This document shows, in pieces, positions 1-10,756 of a DNA stretch of 64,000 nucleotides. The notes below the pieces were generated by a model. The model was given only the letters and a program-made list of their open reading frames with translations, was not told the DNA's origin and ran no database searches. The stretch spans positions 558,001 through 622,000 of the forward strand of contig NZ_WBOF01000001.1 of the NCBI RefSeq assembly GCF_009569385.1, written 5' to 3'. The position numbers were made by a program, and so were the translations under genes. This DNA comes from Streptomyces kaniharaensis (GTDB lineage Bacteria > Actinomycetota > Actinomycetes > Streptomycetales > Streptomycetaceae). Position 1 is the stretch's first letter, and every line of letters begins with the position of its first letter.

Positions 1-42
1 AGAGTGGACGGGAGGCCCGCTCCAGCCAGGGAGGACGTGTGA
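1..42 (+). CDS. 3' end of an upstream gene (partial)
   Basis: Frame 1 is open from the window edge and reads RVDGRPAPAREDV before a TGA at 40-42. That stop overlaps the GTG of the next gene in a GTGA arrangement, which is common inside actinomycete operons. Only 13 codons are visible, so neither the product nor the reality of the gene can be established; the overlap is the only support. Confidence 0.3.
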   Translation, partial: RVDGRPAPAREDV

Positions 43-1130
43 GTGCCGACGGCCCGGACGGTGTGCCGCCGCTGCACCTTCCGCGGCGCACCCGGCTGCT
101 GCTGTACGGCGCCCTCGTGCTGCTGGTCGGCGCCGTGGTGGCCGATCTGGTGACCGGCCCCGGGACGACCCTCTCCCCCGTCCTCGCGGTGGCGCCGGTG
201 CTGGCCGGCGCGGCCACCCGGACGGCCCGGGTGCCGCTGCTCGCCGGGGGGCTGGCCGTGATCGCGGTCGGGCTGCTGGAGTCCACCAACACCGACCTGC
301 CGACCGAGGTGCACGTCACCGCGCTGATCACGGTGCTCGCCGCGACCCTGGCCAGCGCCGCCAACGTCGTGCTCGTGGCGGCCAGGGAGCGGGAGCTGTT
401 CCAGGTCCGGACGGTGGCCGAGGCGGCGCAGCGGGCGCTGCTGCGCCCGCCGCCGGAACGGATCGGGCCGCTGCGCCTGGCCGTTCGGTACGTCGCGGCG
501 GCGGCGGAGGCGCGGATCGGCGGAGACCTGTACTCCGTCGTCGAGACCCGGTTCGGTGTGCGGATCCTGCTCGGGGACGTGCAGGGGCACGGCCTGCCGG
601 CGGTGGAGACGGCGGCCGACGTACTGGGGGTGTTCCGGGAGGCGGCGCGGACCGAGCCCGATCCCGGCCGGCTCGCGGAGCGGCTGGACGCGGCGCTCAC
701 CGCCCGGCCGGGCGACGGGCGGTTCGCCACCGCGCTGCTGCTGGAGGTCGCACCGGGCGGCCGGGGGCCGGTGACCATCGTGAACTGCGGCCATCCGCAC
801 CCGCTGCTGCGCCGCGCGGGCCGGGCGAGCGAGCTGGAACCACCGTTCCCGGCGCCGCCGCTGGGCCTGCTCGGACTGGCCGACGGCGGCTACCCGGCGA
901 GCCTGTTCGAACCGCGACCGGGCGACCTGCTGCTCCTCCACACGGACGGCGTCTCGGAGGCCCGGAACGCCGAGGGCCGGTTCTACCCGCTGACGCAGCG
1001 GCTGCCGGGCCTGCGCACGAGCAGCCCGGCGGACCTGCTGGACGAACTGCTCGCGGACGTCGACGGCTGGGTCGGGGGCGCCGGGCTGGCCGACGACGCG
1101 GCGCTGCTAGCGATCCGCTGGGAGCTGTGA
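39..1130 (+). CDS. Membrane-bound SpoIIE/RsbU-type PP2C protein phosphatase
   Basis: PP2C-type serine phosphatase of the kind that acts on phosphorylated anti-sigma-factor antagonists in partner-switching pathways. The 363-residue chain starts with about three hydrophobic segments (residues 20-115), followed by a SpoIIE domain. The metal-binding motifs are all present: GGDLY near 160, GDVQGHG near 178, HTDGVSEAR near 300 and DDAALL near 351. The GTG start follows AGGGAGGA at 28-35 and overlaps the stop of a possible upstream gene. The N-terminal membrane part probably senses or localises. The substrate cannot be read from the sequence, and no anti-sigma partner is adjacent, although two HATPases lie elsewhere in the window. 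Confidence 0.9.
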   Translation: MSADGPDGVPPLHLPRRTRLLLYGALVLLVGAVVADLVTGPGTTLSPVLAVAPVLAGAATRTARVPLLAGGLAVIAVGLLESTNTDLPTEVHVTALITVLAATLASAANVVLVAARERELFQVRTVAEAAQRALLRPPPERIGPLRLAVRYVAAAAEARIGGDLYSVVETRFGVRILLGDVQGHGLPAVETAADVLGVFREAARTEPDPGRLAERLDAALTARPGDGRFATALLLEVAPGGRGPVTIVNCGHPHPLLRRAGRASELEPPFPAPPLGLLGLADGGYPASLFEPRPGDLLLLHTDGVSEARNAEGRFYPLTQRLPGLRTSSPADLLDELLADVDGWVGGAGLADDAALLAIRWEL

Positions 1131-1235
1131 GGGATCACCGCGGGGGCGATTGTCAGTGGCGTGTGCAAGGCTCTGTCCACGGCCGACGGGGGGTGCCGGC
1201 CGCGGACACGATCGTCGAACCGAGGGGACGGGGCC

Positions 1236-1625
1236 ATGGGGAGCAAGGCGAGCGGGGCGTTCGAGGTGACCGGCTTCGAGCCGGTGGAGACGGAGGAGCG
1301 GACGGACGCGCCGTTCGGCCGCATCAGGATCTCCAAGACCTTCACGGGCGGGCTCAGCGGTACGAGCGAGGTGCGCATGCTGTCCGTCGGGGATGCGGCG
1401 GGCGCACCGGCGTCGTACGTCGCGGTGGAGCGCGTCACCGGCGAGCTGGACGGGCGGAAGGGCTCGTTCGTGCTGCAGCACGCGGCCTGGGACACCAGCG
1501 GCGTGACCATACGCGTGGTGCCGGGGACGGGCGCGGGCGAGCTGGCCGGGCTCACCGGGGAGTTCCACCTGGCCGTCGACGAGGCCGGCAAGCACACCTA
1601 CGTCCTGGAGTACGAGCTGGGCTGA
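1236..1625 (+). CDS. DUF3224 domain protein
   Basis: A 129-residue protein matching the DUF3224 family, a small beta-barrel-like family of unknown biochemical role that is common in actinomycetes. It shows the usual pattern of a fluorescent-barrel-like repeat with SFVLQHAAWD in the middle and a PGTGAGELAGLTG segment near the C-terminus. The frame stays open upstream to 1161, but ATG 1236 is preferred because GAGGGGA lies just upstream (1222-1228) and homologues begin at this point. It stands alone between the phosphatase and the DUF5995 gene. No signal peptide is visible, so it should be cytoplasmic. Confidence 0.85.
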   Translation: MGSKASGAFEVTGFEPVETEERTDAPFGRIRISKTFTGGLSGTSEVRMLSVGDAAGAPASYVAVERVTGELDGRKGSFVLQHAAWDTSGVTIRVVPGTGAGELAGLTGEFHLAVDEAGKHTYVLEYELG

Positions 1626-1738
1626 TTCCCCGCCGACCTGGCCGGGGTCACCTTGTCGGCCGCGCGCCGCGCCCGCCGGGCGGCCGTCCGCGCTGCCACG
1701 ATGATGCGATCAGTGCGATCGACATCGGAGAGTGGCCC

Positions 1739-3981
<2,243 letters not shown>

Positions 3982-4135
3982 TTACACCTCGGGTGCGGTT
4001 GCGGCAGTGCCGCCGGGCGCACTCGGGCGCCCGGCACCCAACGTTCGATTCTCCGCGACGGTGGGGGCAAAAGCCAGTTCGAGGGCGATTGCTGGCACTG
4101 CACACAAACCAAGATCAATGCTCCGCGCGTAGACA

Positions 4136-4149
4136 TGGAGGATCCTCCA
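4136..4149. promoter_or_regulatory. Perfect 14-bp palindrome in the guaB1/SDR divergent region
   Basis: TGGAGGATCCTCCA is a perfect inverted repeat within the 280-bp region between the divergent guaB1 and SDR genes, about 180 bp upstream of guaB1 and 85 bp upstream of the SDR ATG. The position suits an operator for either gene, but no regulator is known for it, and a palindrome of this length can occur by chance in GC-rich DNA. Confidence 0.25.
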
Positions 4150-4234
4150 AAAGTCCCGGTTTTCGCCCTGGCCCGGACCGCTCCCGTAGCATTCACGCGG
4201 TAACGGCGAGGCGAACGGGAAAGCGACAGCGGGC

Positions 4235-5755
4235 ATGACGGCGGGCACGGGGATCGACACGGACATCGAGCAGCACCAGGGCAGCGAGGGCTGCGAGGAG
4301 GAGATCGACTACGGTCCCGGCCTCGACCCGGAGCGCCTGAGGCTCTGCCTGGAGGTGCTCGCCGAACTCGACGAACTGCACGTCGACCACCCGGACGCGA
4401 TCACCGTGCGCAAGGCCGTCGGCGGCATATTCCGCACCCTCAAGCAGCGCCGCCGCCAGGAGACCCGGGCCCGCAAGACCGCCAACGACCGCGCGGTCAC
4501 CGCGCGCACCGCCACCGGCGCCCCCACCCGGATCGACGACGAGACGGCCGGCGCCTTCGGCCTGACCACCGTCACCACCACCGAGATCGCCGGCATCCTG
4601 GAGCGGCCCCGCTCCTGCTACATCTGCAAGGGCCGGTACACCGAGGTCGACGCCTTCTACCACAACCTCTGCCAGCGCTGCGCGGCCCTCAACCGGGCCC
4701 GCCGGGACGCCCGCGCGGACCTCACCGGCAAGCGCGCGCTGCTCACCGGTGGCCGGGCCAAGATCGGGATGTACATCGCGCTGATGCTGCTGCGCGACGG
4801 CGCCCACACCACGATCACCACCCGCTTCCCCAACGACGCCATCCGCCGCTTCAAGGCGATGCCGGACAGCGCCGAGTGGATCCACCGCCTCAAGATCGTC
4901 GGCATCGACCTGCGCGACCCGGCCCAGGTGATGGCCCTCGCCGACGAGGTCGCCGCCGACGGCCCGCTGGACATCCTGATCAACAACGCCGCGCAGACCG
5001 TCCGCCGCCCGCCGGAGTCCTACCGCGAGCTGGTCGCCGCCGAGTCCGCGCCGCTGCCGGCCGGCGAGCTCCCGCAGGCCACCACCATCGGCCGCTTCGG
5101 CAGCGGCAGCGTCGACCTGCCCGCCCTCCCCCACCAGGCGAGCGGCGTCGAGCGGCGGATGGCCGCCGAGGACGTCACGTCGCTCGCCCTGGTCACCGGC
5201 TCCGCCACGCCAGCCCGCATCGCGGCCGGCACCGCGATCGACGCCGGCGGTCTGGTGCCCGACCTCGCCGACACCAACAGCTGGGTGCAGACCGTCGAGG
5301 AGGTCGGCCCGATGGAGCTGCTGGAGGTCCAGCTCTGCAACTCCACCGCGCCGTTCATCCTGATCAGCCGGCTGCGCCCGGCGATGGCCGCGTCGCAGTC
5401 CCGCCGCAAGTACGTGGTCAACGTGTCCGCGATGGAGGGCGTCTTCTCCCGCGGCTACAAGGGCGCCGGCCACCCGCACACCAACATGGCCAAGGCCGCG
5501 CTCAACATGCTCACCCGCACCAGCGCGCAGGAGATGTTCCAGACCGACGGCATCTTGATGACCGCCGTCGACACCGGCTGGATCACCGACGAGCGCCCGC
5601 ACCCGGACAAGATGCGCCTGGCCGACGAGGGCTTCCACGCCCCGCTCGACCTGGTCGACGGCGCGGCCCGGGTCTACGACCCGATCGTCCGCGGCGAGCA
5701 GGGCGAGGACCTGTACGGCTGCTTCCTCAAGGACTACGAGCGCGGCAACTGGTGA
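4235..5755 (+). CDS. SDR-fold oxidoreductase-like protein with N-terminal zinc-ribbon segment
   Basis: 506 residues. An N-terminal helical part is followed by a CxxC...CxxC segment (CYICKGRY and LCQRCAAL, about residues 127-150) that should bind zinc. A Rossmann domain follows, with the nucleotide-binding TGGRAKIG and LINNAAQ motifs. The expected catalytic serine is present in VNVSAMEG, but the usual YxxxK reads TNMAK (HPHTNMAKAALNM), so the tyrosine is replaced by threonine. It may be a non-classical SDR, or a binding rather than a redox protein. It is cotranscribed with the Nudix gene 31 bp downstream. Substrate unknown. Confidence 0.84.
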   Translation: MTAGTGIDTDIEQHQGSEGCEEEIDYGPGLDPERLRLCLEVLAELDELHVDHPDAITVRKAVGGIFRTLKQRRRQETRARKTANDRAVTARTATGAPTRIDDETAGAFGLTTVTTTEIAGILERPRSCYICKGRYTEVDAFYHNLCQRCAALNRARRDARADLTGKRALLTGGRAKIGMYIALMLLRDGAHTTITTRFPNDAIRRFKAMPDSAEWIHRLKIVGIDLRDPAQVMALADEVAADGPLDILINNAAQTVRRPPESYRELVAAESAPLPAGELPQATTIGRFGSGSVDLPALPHQASGVERRMAAEDVTSLALVTGSATPARIAAGTAIDAGGLVPDLADTNSWVQTVEEVGPMELLEVQLCNSTAPFILISRLRPAMAASQSRRKYVVNVSAMEGVFSRGYKGAGHPHTNMAKAALNMLTRTSAQEMFQTDGILMTAVDTGWITDERPHPDKMRLADEGFHAPLDLVDGAARVYDPIVRGEQGEDLYGCFLKDYERGNW

Positions 5756-5786
5756 GCCCGGTGACCATCGAGAAGGAGATGGCGAG

Positions 5787-6239
5787 TTGACCACCGCACC
5801 GCTGATCGGCGCCGGCGTCATCGTGCCCACCGGGGACGGCCGGGTGCTGATCGGCCGCCGGACCACCGCCGGCGAGCCGCCCACCTGGAGCCTGCCAGGT
5901 GGGAAGGTGGACGACCCGGGCGAGTCCTTCGAGCAGGCCGCGGCCCGCGAACTCGCCGAGGAGACCGGGATCGTGCTGCCCGCCGACGAGATGCGGGTGC
6001 TCGCCGTGCTGCTCGACCACGAGCTCGGCCGGCCCCGGCTGACCGCCGCCGTGCTGGCGCCGCCGAGCCTGGCCGATGCGGTCGTCACCGAGCCGCACGC
6101 GTGTGGCGGCTGGGAGCGTTTCCCGGTGGACGCGCTGCCGGAGCCGATGTTCTACCCGTCGGCCCTCGTCCTCGCGGCCTGGCTGCCGGGCATGGACGGC
6201 GTCCGGCGGGCGGGGACGCACGCCTACCGGCTCGGCTGA
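5787..6239 (+). CDS. Nudix hydrolase
   Basis: A 150-residue stand-alone Nudix protein. The Nudix box is clear (GGKVDDPGES...ARELAEETGI), although the G-to-E spacing is one residue longer than in the textbook motif. The REL-EE-G catalytic helix is intact, so Mg-dependent hydrolysis of a nucleoside diphosphate derivative is expected; the substrate cannot be told. The start is a TTG at 5787, supported by AAGGAG at 5773-5778 with 8-nt spacing; the ATG at 5779 hits a stop after three codons. It lies 31 bp behind the SDR-like gene, probably in one transcript. Confidence 0.87.
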   Translation: MTTAPLIGAGVIVPTGDGRVLIGRRTTAGEPPTWSLPGGKVDDPGESFEQAAARELAEETGIVLPADEMRVLAVLLDHELGRPRLTAAVLAPPSLADAVVTEPHACGGWERFPVDALPEPMFYPSALVLAAWLPGMDGVRRAGTHAYRLG

Positions 6240-6457
6240 GGCCGGGACCTGGGCCGCAACCGAGGCCGACAACGCGCCTTCGCCTGGACACTTCTAGGGC
6301 ACTACCGAGCGTTTCTGACGATATCTCAGCTCTAACTGCGGCCCCGCGCCAGCCCCCTGTTGCGCACTCTTGTGCCCGACCGGCCGTCGGGTGGACATTG
6401 TGTGACGGAAAGCGGCTCACCACCGCACCGCCTCAACGCCTTTGAGGAGCCGTCATC

Positions 6458-7111
6458 GTGTCCAGCCGCCCGCGCCCGGCCCGGCCCACGTCGCTCCCAC
6501 GGCGAGCCGGGCGCCAGCTGCGGCGGGCCCTGGGCGCCCGGCACGAGCCGCTGGCCCGGCCGGTCGACCGGGCCCGCGCCCGGGCCTGTGCCCTCTCCGC
6601 CCTGGGACTGCTGCTCGCTCTCGTCCTCTCCGCCACCGCGGCCCTGCTCAGCTACCGCGCCGCCGCCCCTGAAGCCGACGCCGAACGCGGGCGGCTCCAC
6701 CAGGTGGATGCCACGGTGCTCGGCACCTCCCAACACGCCGCCGCCGGGGGCCGCCTCGTCGCCGGGTTCGAGAACGGTGTCGACGCCGAGGCCTCCTGGA
6801 CCCACCCCGCAGGACGGCCACACACCGGCGTCGTCCAGGCACCCCGCGAGGCCACCACCGGCACGGCCGTCCGCATCTGGGTCGACCCCGCCGGCGCCGT
6901 CGCCAGGCCCCCGCTCGACCGCTCCGCCGTCGCCGTCTCCGCCGCCTGCACCGGCGCCGGCGGCCTGCTCGCGCTGGCCGCCCTCGTGGTCGTCGGCCTC
7001 CGGCTCCGGCTCCGGACGCTCGACCGGCGGGCCGAGGACTCCTGGGCGCGCTCCTGGGCCCTGCTCGAACCGCGCTGGAGCGGCCGGGCCGGCCAGCGGC
7101 ACGAGGACTGA
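6458..7111 (+). CDS. Rv1733c-like membrane protein
   Basis: A 217-residue protein with two transmembrane helices (about residues 45-68 and 155-178) around an extracytoplasmic loop. The loop carries the WVDPAG-x-x-x-x-PP pattern (IWVDPAGAVARPPLD) typical of the actinobacterial Rv1733c family. The N-terminus is rich in arginine and proline. The GTG start follows a GAGGAG sequence. Function is unknown; the mycobacterial homologue is a dormancy-associated membrane antigen, which does not define a role here. The 218 bp before it hold only a promoter-sized gap with no recognisable gene. Confidence 0.75.
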   Translation: MSSRPRPARPTSLPRRAGRQLRRALGARHEPLARPVDRARARACALSALGLLLALVLSATAALLSYRAAAPEADAERGRLHQVDATVLGTSQHAAAGGRLVAGFENGVDAEASWTHPAGRPHTGVVQAPREATTGTAVRIWVDPAGAVARPPLDRSAVAVSAACTGAGGLLALAALVVVGLRLRLRTLDRRAEDSWARSWALLEPRWSGRAGQRHED

Positions 7112-7210
7112 AGACGGGGACCGAAAACGCGGGCTGAGCATACGGACTGAAACCGGCGCCGGCCGATCCGCGTCTCCCCCGGCACCGCATCAGCTCTCGG
7201 GGGAACGCAC

Positions 7211-7861
7211 ATGACCAACCACCGCACCGCCCTGGCCACCGCCGCGCTCGCCCTGGGCCTGGCCGCACTCGTCACCGGCTGCGGGCCGGACGACCCCGAC
7301 CCCGCACCCGCCGCGGCCCCGCCCGCCTCCACCACCGCGACCGCCGCCCCCACCACGCCGGCGCCCACCGCGAGCGCGGCCCCGACCACGCCCGCGCCGA
7401 CGGCCTCGGCGGCGGCCTCGGCGGCGGTCGAGCCGTGCCATCAGGACCCGGCCCGGCCGGAGACCGTCAGGTTCAACTCCGCGACCACCGGCGGCGGGAC
7501 GACCAAAGTGAACGTGACGCCGGTGAACTGCACCCACAAGGTCGGCGACGAGCAGGCCGTCGAGTACACGCCGACCGGCGACCCGGCGAGCTACGTGCTG
7601 GCGAAGAACGCCGTCGTGCAGGTCGTCGAGCCCGGCGGGAAGGGCGCGAACGGGCAGAGTGCGAACGGGCAGGACACGAACGGGCAGAGTGCGAACGGCA
7701 AGGGCACGAACGGGAAGACGGCGAACGGCAAGGGAGCGAAGGAGCGCACCATCACGCCCGCCGAACTGCCCGGCTACAAGCTGGCGGGCGCCCCGTACTT
7801 CACGATCCACCGGGACGGGCAGGGGAGGGTGACGGCGATGAAGGAGGTCGACCACCCGTAG
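7211..7861 (+). CDS. Secreted lipoprotein with five-residue Asn-rich repeats
   Basis: 216 residues: a lipoprotein signal peptide ending in the lipobox LVTGC (cysteine at 21), a Pro/Ala/Thr-rich low-complexity linker (residues 27-75), a small domain with two cysteines (EPCHQ, VNCTH) that could form a disulfide, about seven copies of a G(K/Q)xxN repeat, and a short tail. The repeat is encoded by 15-bp units near 7637-7741. Streptomycetes carry many related lipoproteins of unknown role, and no enzymatic motif is visible. Expected location is the outer face of the membrane. Confidence 0.8.
   Translation: MTNHRTALATAALALGLAALVTGCGPDDPDPAPAAAPPASTTATAAPTTPAPTASAAPTTPAPTASAAASAAVEPCHQDPARPETVRFNSATTGGGTTKVNVTPVNCTHKVGDEQAVEYTPTGDPASYVLAKNAVVQVVEPGGKGANGQSANGQDTNGQSANGKGTNGKTANGKGAKERTITPAELPGYKLAGAPYFTIHRDGQGRVTAMKEVDHP
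7637..7741 (+). repeat. 15-bp coding repeat array in the lipoprotein gene
   Basis: About seven near-identical 15-bp units (for example GTGCGAACGGGCAGA and CACGAACGGGCAGAG phases) encode the G(K/Q)xxN pentapeptides. Copy number could change by slippage without shifting the frame. Confidence 0.8.
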
Positions 7862-7875
7862 GTCGACCACCCGTA
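7846..7875 (+). repeat. Perfect 15-bp tandem duplication spanning the lipoprotein stop codon
   Basis: GGTCGACCACCCGTA occurs twice, back to back. The first copy supplies the last codons and, with the next G, the TAG stop; the second copy would end in TAA. It is a direct tandem duplication of the gene's 3' end. Confidence 0.9.
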
Positions 7876-7902
7876 AGCGCGAGCGCGCCGGCCACGTCCG
7901 CC

Positions 7903-8580
7903 TCACGCACCGTCCGGGTGCGCCCAGGCCGGGGTGGTGCGGCAGTGGCGGCGGAGGAGGACGGCGACGGTGACCAGCAGGGCCAGGGCGAGGGCCAGGG
8001 CCGTCGAGACGTTCGCATGGAGGACGAGCAGTCCGCCCAGCAGAGCGCCGGTGAACATCCACACCGCGGAGGCGAACCGCCGCGCGCCGGTGCGCTCGAC
8101 GGTGAGGGCGGTGATGGTCCTGGTGAGCACGGTCGTGGGCAGGTCGGGCACCCGGAGCGAGCGCGCCACGGCGGTCTGGCCGCCCATCGCCGTGCCGAGC
8201 AGCCCGATCAGGGTGTAGCGGACCGGGTCGGCGGTGTGCCCGGCCACCGCCGCCAGGACGGTGCTCGCCGCGACGAGCACCGCCTCGGACGCGACCGCCG
8301 CCCGGAGCAGCCGCCCCCGGTGGTCGGGCAGCCGCTCGGCGAGGCGGCCGCCGGCCAGGGCGCCGAGCAGGAAGGCGCCGAGGGCGGCGAGCGAGGCGGT
8401 CGCCGAGAGGTTGGCGGCGTTGGCCAGGGCGAAGCCGAGGAAGACCACGTTGCCGGTCATGTTGGCGACGAAGACGTGGCCGAGCGTGAGGTAGCTGACC
8501 GCGTCCACCACTCCGGTGATGAAGGTGAGCACCAGCAGCATGGGCACGAGCGGCCCGTGCTTGGGGTCGGGTGTAAGCAT
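7903..8580 (-). CDS. DUF1275 (YoaK-family) membrane protein
   Basis: 225 residues with six predicted transmembrane helices and the family signature near the N-terminus (TFITGVVDAVSYLTLGHVFVANMTGN). DUF1275/YoaK proteins are integral membrane proteins of unclear function, sometimes suspected of transport. ATG 8580 is chosen over the frame's upstream start because GGGAGG lies 5 nt before it and homologues start at this point. The gene converges on the lipoprotein gene, leaving a 41-bp gap, and probably forms its own transcript. Confidence 0.87.
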   Translation of the reverse strand: MLTPDPKHGPLVPMLLVLTFITGVVDAVSYLTLGHVFVANMTGNVVFLGFALANAANLSATASLAALGAFLLGALAGGRLAERLPDHRGRLLRAAVASEAVLVAASTVLAAVAGHTADPVRYTLIGLLGTAMGGQTAVARSLRVPDLPTTVLTRTITALTVERTGARRFASAVWMFTGALLGGLLVLHANVSTALALALALLVTVAVLLRRHCRTTPAWAHPDGA

Positions 8581-8742
8581 CGGGCCTCCCGGTCGGGGGT
8601 GTGACGGCCCTTCCGTTCTACGTCCTCGGGCGCGCGCGGGACGGCCGTTGTCCTTCGGGTTCGGGATCACGACGGGACGAACGATGCGGACGGGTGACGG
8701 GCGGCGAGCCCTCCACCCGTCCGCCGAGGTGCGTCCGGTGGC

Positions 8743-10386
8743 TCAGCCGGCCATGGCGGTCTGGACGATCTTGATGACCACGAGGATCATCGCGACCAGC
8801 AGGTAGGTGCGCAGCGCGCCCATGCCGATCTTGTAGCCGGTGGAGACGACCGGCCGGGCCAGGGTCTCCAGCGGGGGCATCCGCCAGCCGTCGCGGCCGG
8901 TGCGGTCGATCGGGTCCTCCTTCGTCGCGGTGCGGTTGCGGAGGAAGGCGTACCCGGCCGCCAGCACACCGAGGACACCGCAGACGGCCATGATCGTGAG
9001 GATCGCGTCCGCGCTGATGTCGGGGAAGAGCACGGAGGCGGTCAGGATGATCGACAGGGTGACCAGCACGCCGACCACGGCGGCCGTGAAGGCGTTGGTC
9101 CGCGGCCCGTTCACCCAGGGGCCGAGGACGTCCCGGTCGTTGCAGAGCAGGAGCAGGAAGACCGAGGCGGAGGGCAGCAGCACGCCGGCCAGGGTCTGGA
9201 CGCCCGTGGTGAGCAGGCCGAGCGGCGAGCCGGGGATCAGCACGATGGTGGCGGCCACGGCCACCAGGCCCGCGTAGACGGCGTAGAAGCCCTTGGCGCC
9301 TGCGACGCCGCGGTGCAGCGAGTGCTTGATGCCGAACACGTCTCCGATCGCGTAGGCCGTGGAGAGGGAGACGGCGAAGGCGCCGATGATCGAGGCGTCC
9401 AGCAGGGCGATGGCGAAGAGCACGCCGGCGGCCTTGCCCGCCTTGTCGGCCAGGCCCCGGGCGACGCCGGCCGCGTCCGTGAACTGCCCGAAGCCGTCGG
9501 TGTTCGCGAAGGCGGCGGCGGTGAAGCCCATCATCGCGGCGGCACCGATCACGACGACCGCGATGCCGATCCACAGGTCGATCTTCTCGTACTTCATGAA
9601 CCGCGGGGTGATGCGCTTGTCGATGACGTACGACTGCTGGAAGAACAGCTGCCACGGGGCGACGGTGGTGCCGACGATGCCGATGATCAGCAGCATCACG
9701 GTGGAGAGTTCACCGGTGCCGCCGGGCATGTTCGGGACGACGAAGTCCTCGGCCATGCGGCCGACCGGCGGGTGGATCATGAAGTAGACCGGCACCAGGA
9801 GCAGCGAGCCGACGCAGAGGCCGATCGCGACGCGTTCGAAGCGCCGGAACGAGCCGGTGAACGCGGACGCGATGATGATCGCCGCCGCGAGGACGACGGA
9901 CAGCGCCTTGGGCAGGCCGAGGTAGCCGGCCGCCAGCGTGATGCCGATGAACTCGGTGACCAGCGTCAGCGCGTTCAGCAGGAACAGGTCGATGACGCTG
10001 AACGCGCCCCAGAACCTGCCGAAGCGCTCCAGGATCAGGCGGGCGTGGCCGACGCCGGTGACGGCGCCCAGGCGCAGCACCATCTCCTGGTTGACGTACA
10101 GGACCGGGACGAGGAGCAGCAGCGTCCACAGCAGGTGGGTGCCGTAGTTCTGGCCGGCCTGGCCGTAGGTGGCGAAGGCGCCGGCGTCGTTGTCGCCGAC
10201 CATGACGATCAGTCCGGGGCCGATGATCGCGAGCAGCGTCCTGAACCGGGCGGAGAGTCCCTGGCGCGGAGCGTCGTCGTCGAGCCGGATGGTGCCGAGC
10301 GCACCCTTGATGTCGCCGAGGTGCGCGTCGTCCAGCACTGCGGTGGGAGCGGCGTGAACTGTCGGGTCCAGGGTCAGGTTGGTCAT
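8743..10386 (-). CDS. NRAMP-related divalent metal transporter, probable Mg2+ importer
   Basis: A 547-residue protein with about 11 transmembrane helices, belonging to the NRAMP (SLC11) superfamily. The first helix has GPGLIVMVGDNDAGAFATYG instead of the classical DPGN motif. The sixth-helix motif reads TTVAPWQLFFQQS, lacking the methionine that coordinates Mn/Fe in true NRAMPs. Nramp-related magnesium transporters described in Clostridium also lack these residues and are controlled by M-box RNAs, and here an M-box riboswitch lies in the leader. Mg2+ uptake under magnesium limitation is therefore the best inference. ATG 10386 follows GGGAGGGAGG; the longer upstream frame is leader RNA. Confidence 0.9.
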   Translation of the reverse strand: MTNLTLDPTVHAAPTAVLDDAHLGDIKGALGTIRLDDDAPRQGLSARFRTLLAIIGPGLIVMVGDNDAGAFATYGQAGQNYGTHLLWTLLLLVPVLYVNQEMVLRLGAVTGVGHARLILERFGRFWGAFSVIDLFLLNALTLVTEFIGITLAAGYLGLPKALSVVLAAAIIIASAFTGSFRRFERVAIGLCVGSLLLVPVYFMIHPPVGRMAEDFVVPNMPGGTGELSTVMLLIIGIVGTTVAPWQLFFQQSYVIDKRITPRFMKYEKIDLWIGIAVVVIGAAAMMGFTAAAFANTDGFGQFTDAAGVARGLADKAGKAAGVLFAIALLDASIIGAFAVSLSTAYAIGDVFGIKHSLHRGVAGAKGFYAVYAGLVAVAATIVLIPGSPLGLLTTGVQTLAGVLLPSASVFLLLLCNDRDVLGPWVNGPRTNAFTAAVVGVLVTLSIILTASVLFPDISADAILTIMAVCGVLGVLAAGYAFLRNRTATKEDPIDRTGRDGWRMPPLETLARPVVSTGYKIGMGALRTYLLVAMILVVIKIVQTAMAG

Positions 10387-10591
10387 GATGGAGCCTCCCT
10401 CCCCCCTTCCTTGAGGGGGTGTCGGGGGGCACGCAGCAGCGATCCCCCCTGCGGGCGCACGGCGTCGGACCGCACGGCGGCGCGCGGACGGGTCGCGGGG
10501 GCGTGCGGGCATGACGATGCGTCGGACGGCTTGCGTCAGGGCGCGGTCGAGCGCGGGACGCAGCGTCGGAGTGAACGCGCAGGAGAGGTTG

Positions 10592-10663
10592 TTACCGCGT
10601 GCCGGAGGTGATCGAGAGCATGCGGGAAGAGGGGCGACTGTGGCCCGGACTACTACAGTCCAT
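10592..10663 (-). CDS. 23-codon leader ORF between the M-box and the transporter gene
   Basis: ATG 10663 is preceded by a very strong Shine-Dalgarno tract (GGGAGGAGGTGAGAGGC) and opens MDCSSPGHSRPSSRMLSITSGTR before TAA. It sits 96 nt downstream of the riboswitch and about 200 nt upstream of the transporter start, in the same transcript. Seven of 23 residues are serine. Translated leader peptides modulate several magnesium transporter genes in other bacteria, so a regulatory uORF is plausible. A short hairpin (10402-10419, stem of six GC-rich pairs) lies just before the transporter's ribosome site. Expression is not shown. Confidence 0.4.
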   Translation of the reverse strand: MDCSSPGHSRPSSRMLSITSGTR

Positions 10664-10756
10664 GCCTCTCACCTCCTCCCGGCCGGGGGCGCACCGTCTG
10701 TGCGCCGCGTCGCGACACGGCAAGGAGCGGACCGGCCCCTGCGGACCGGCACACCC

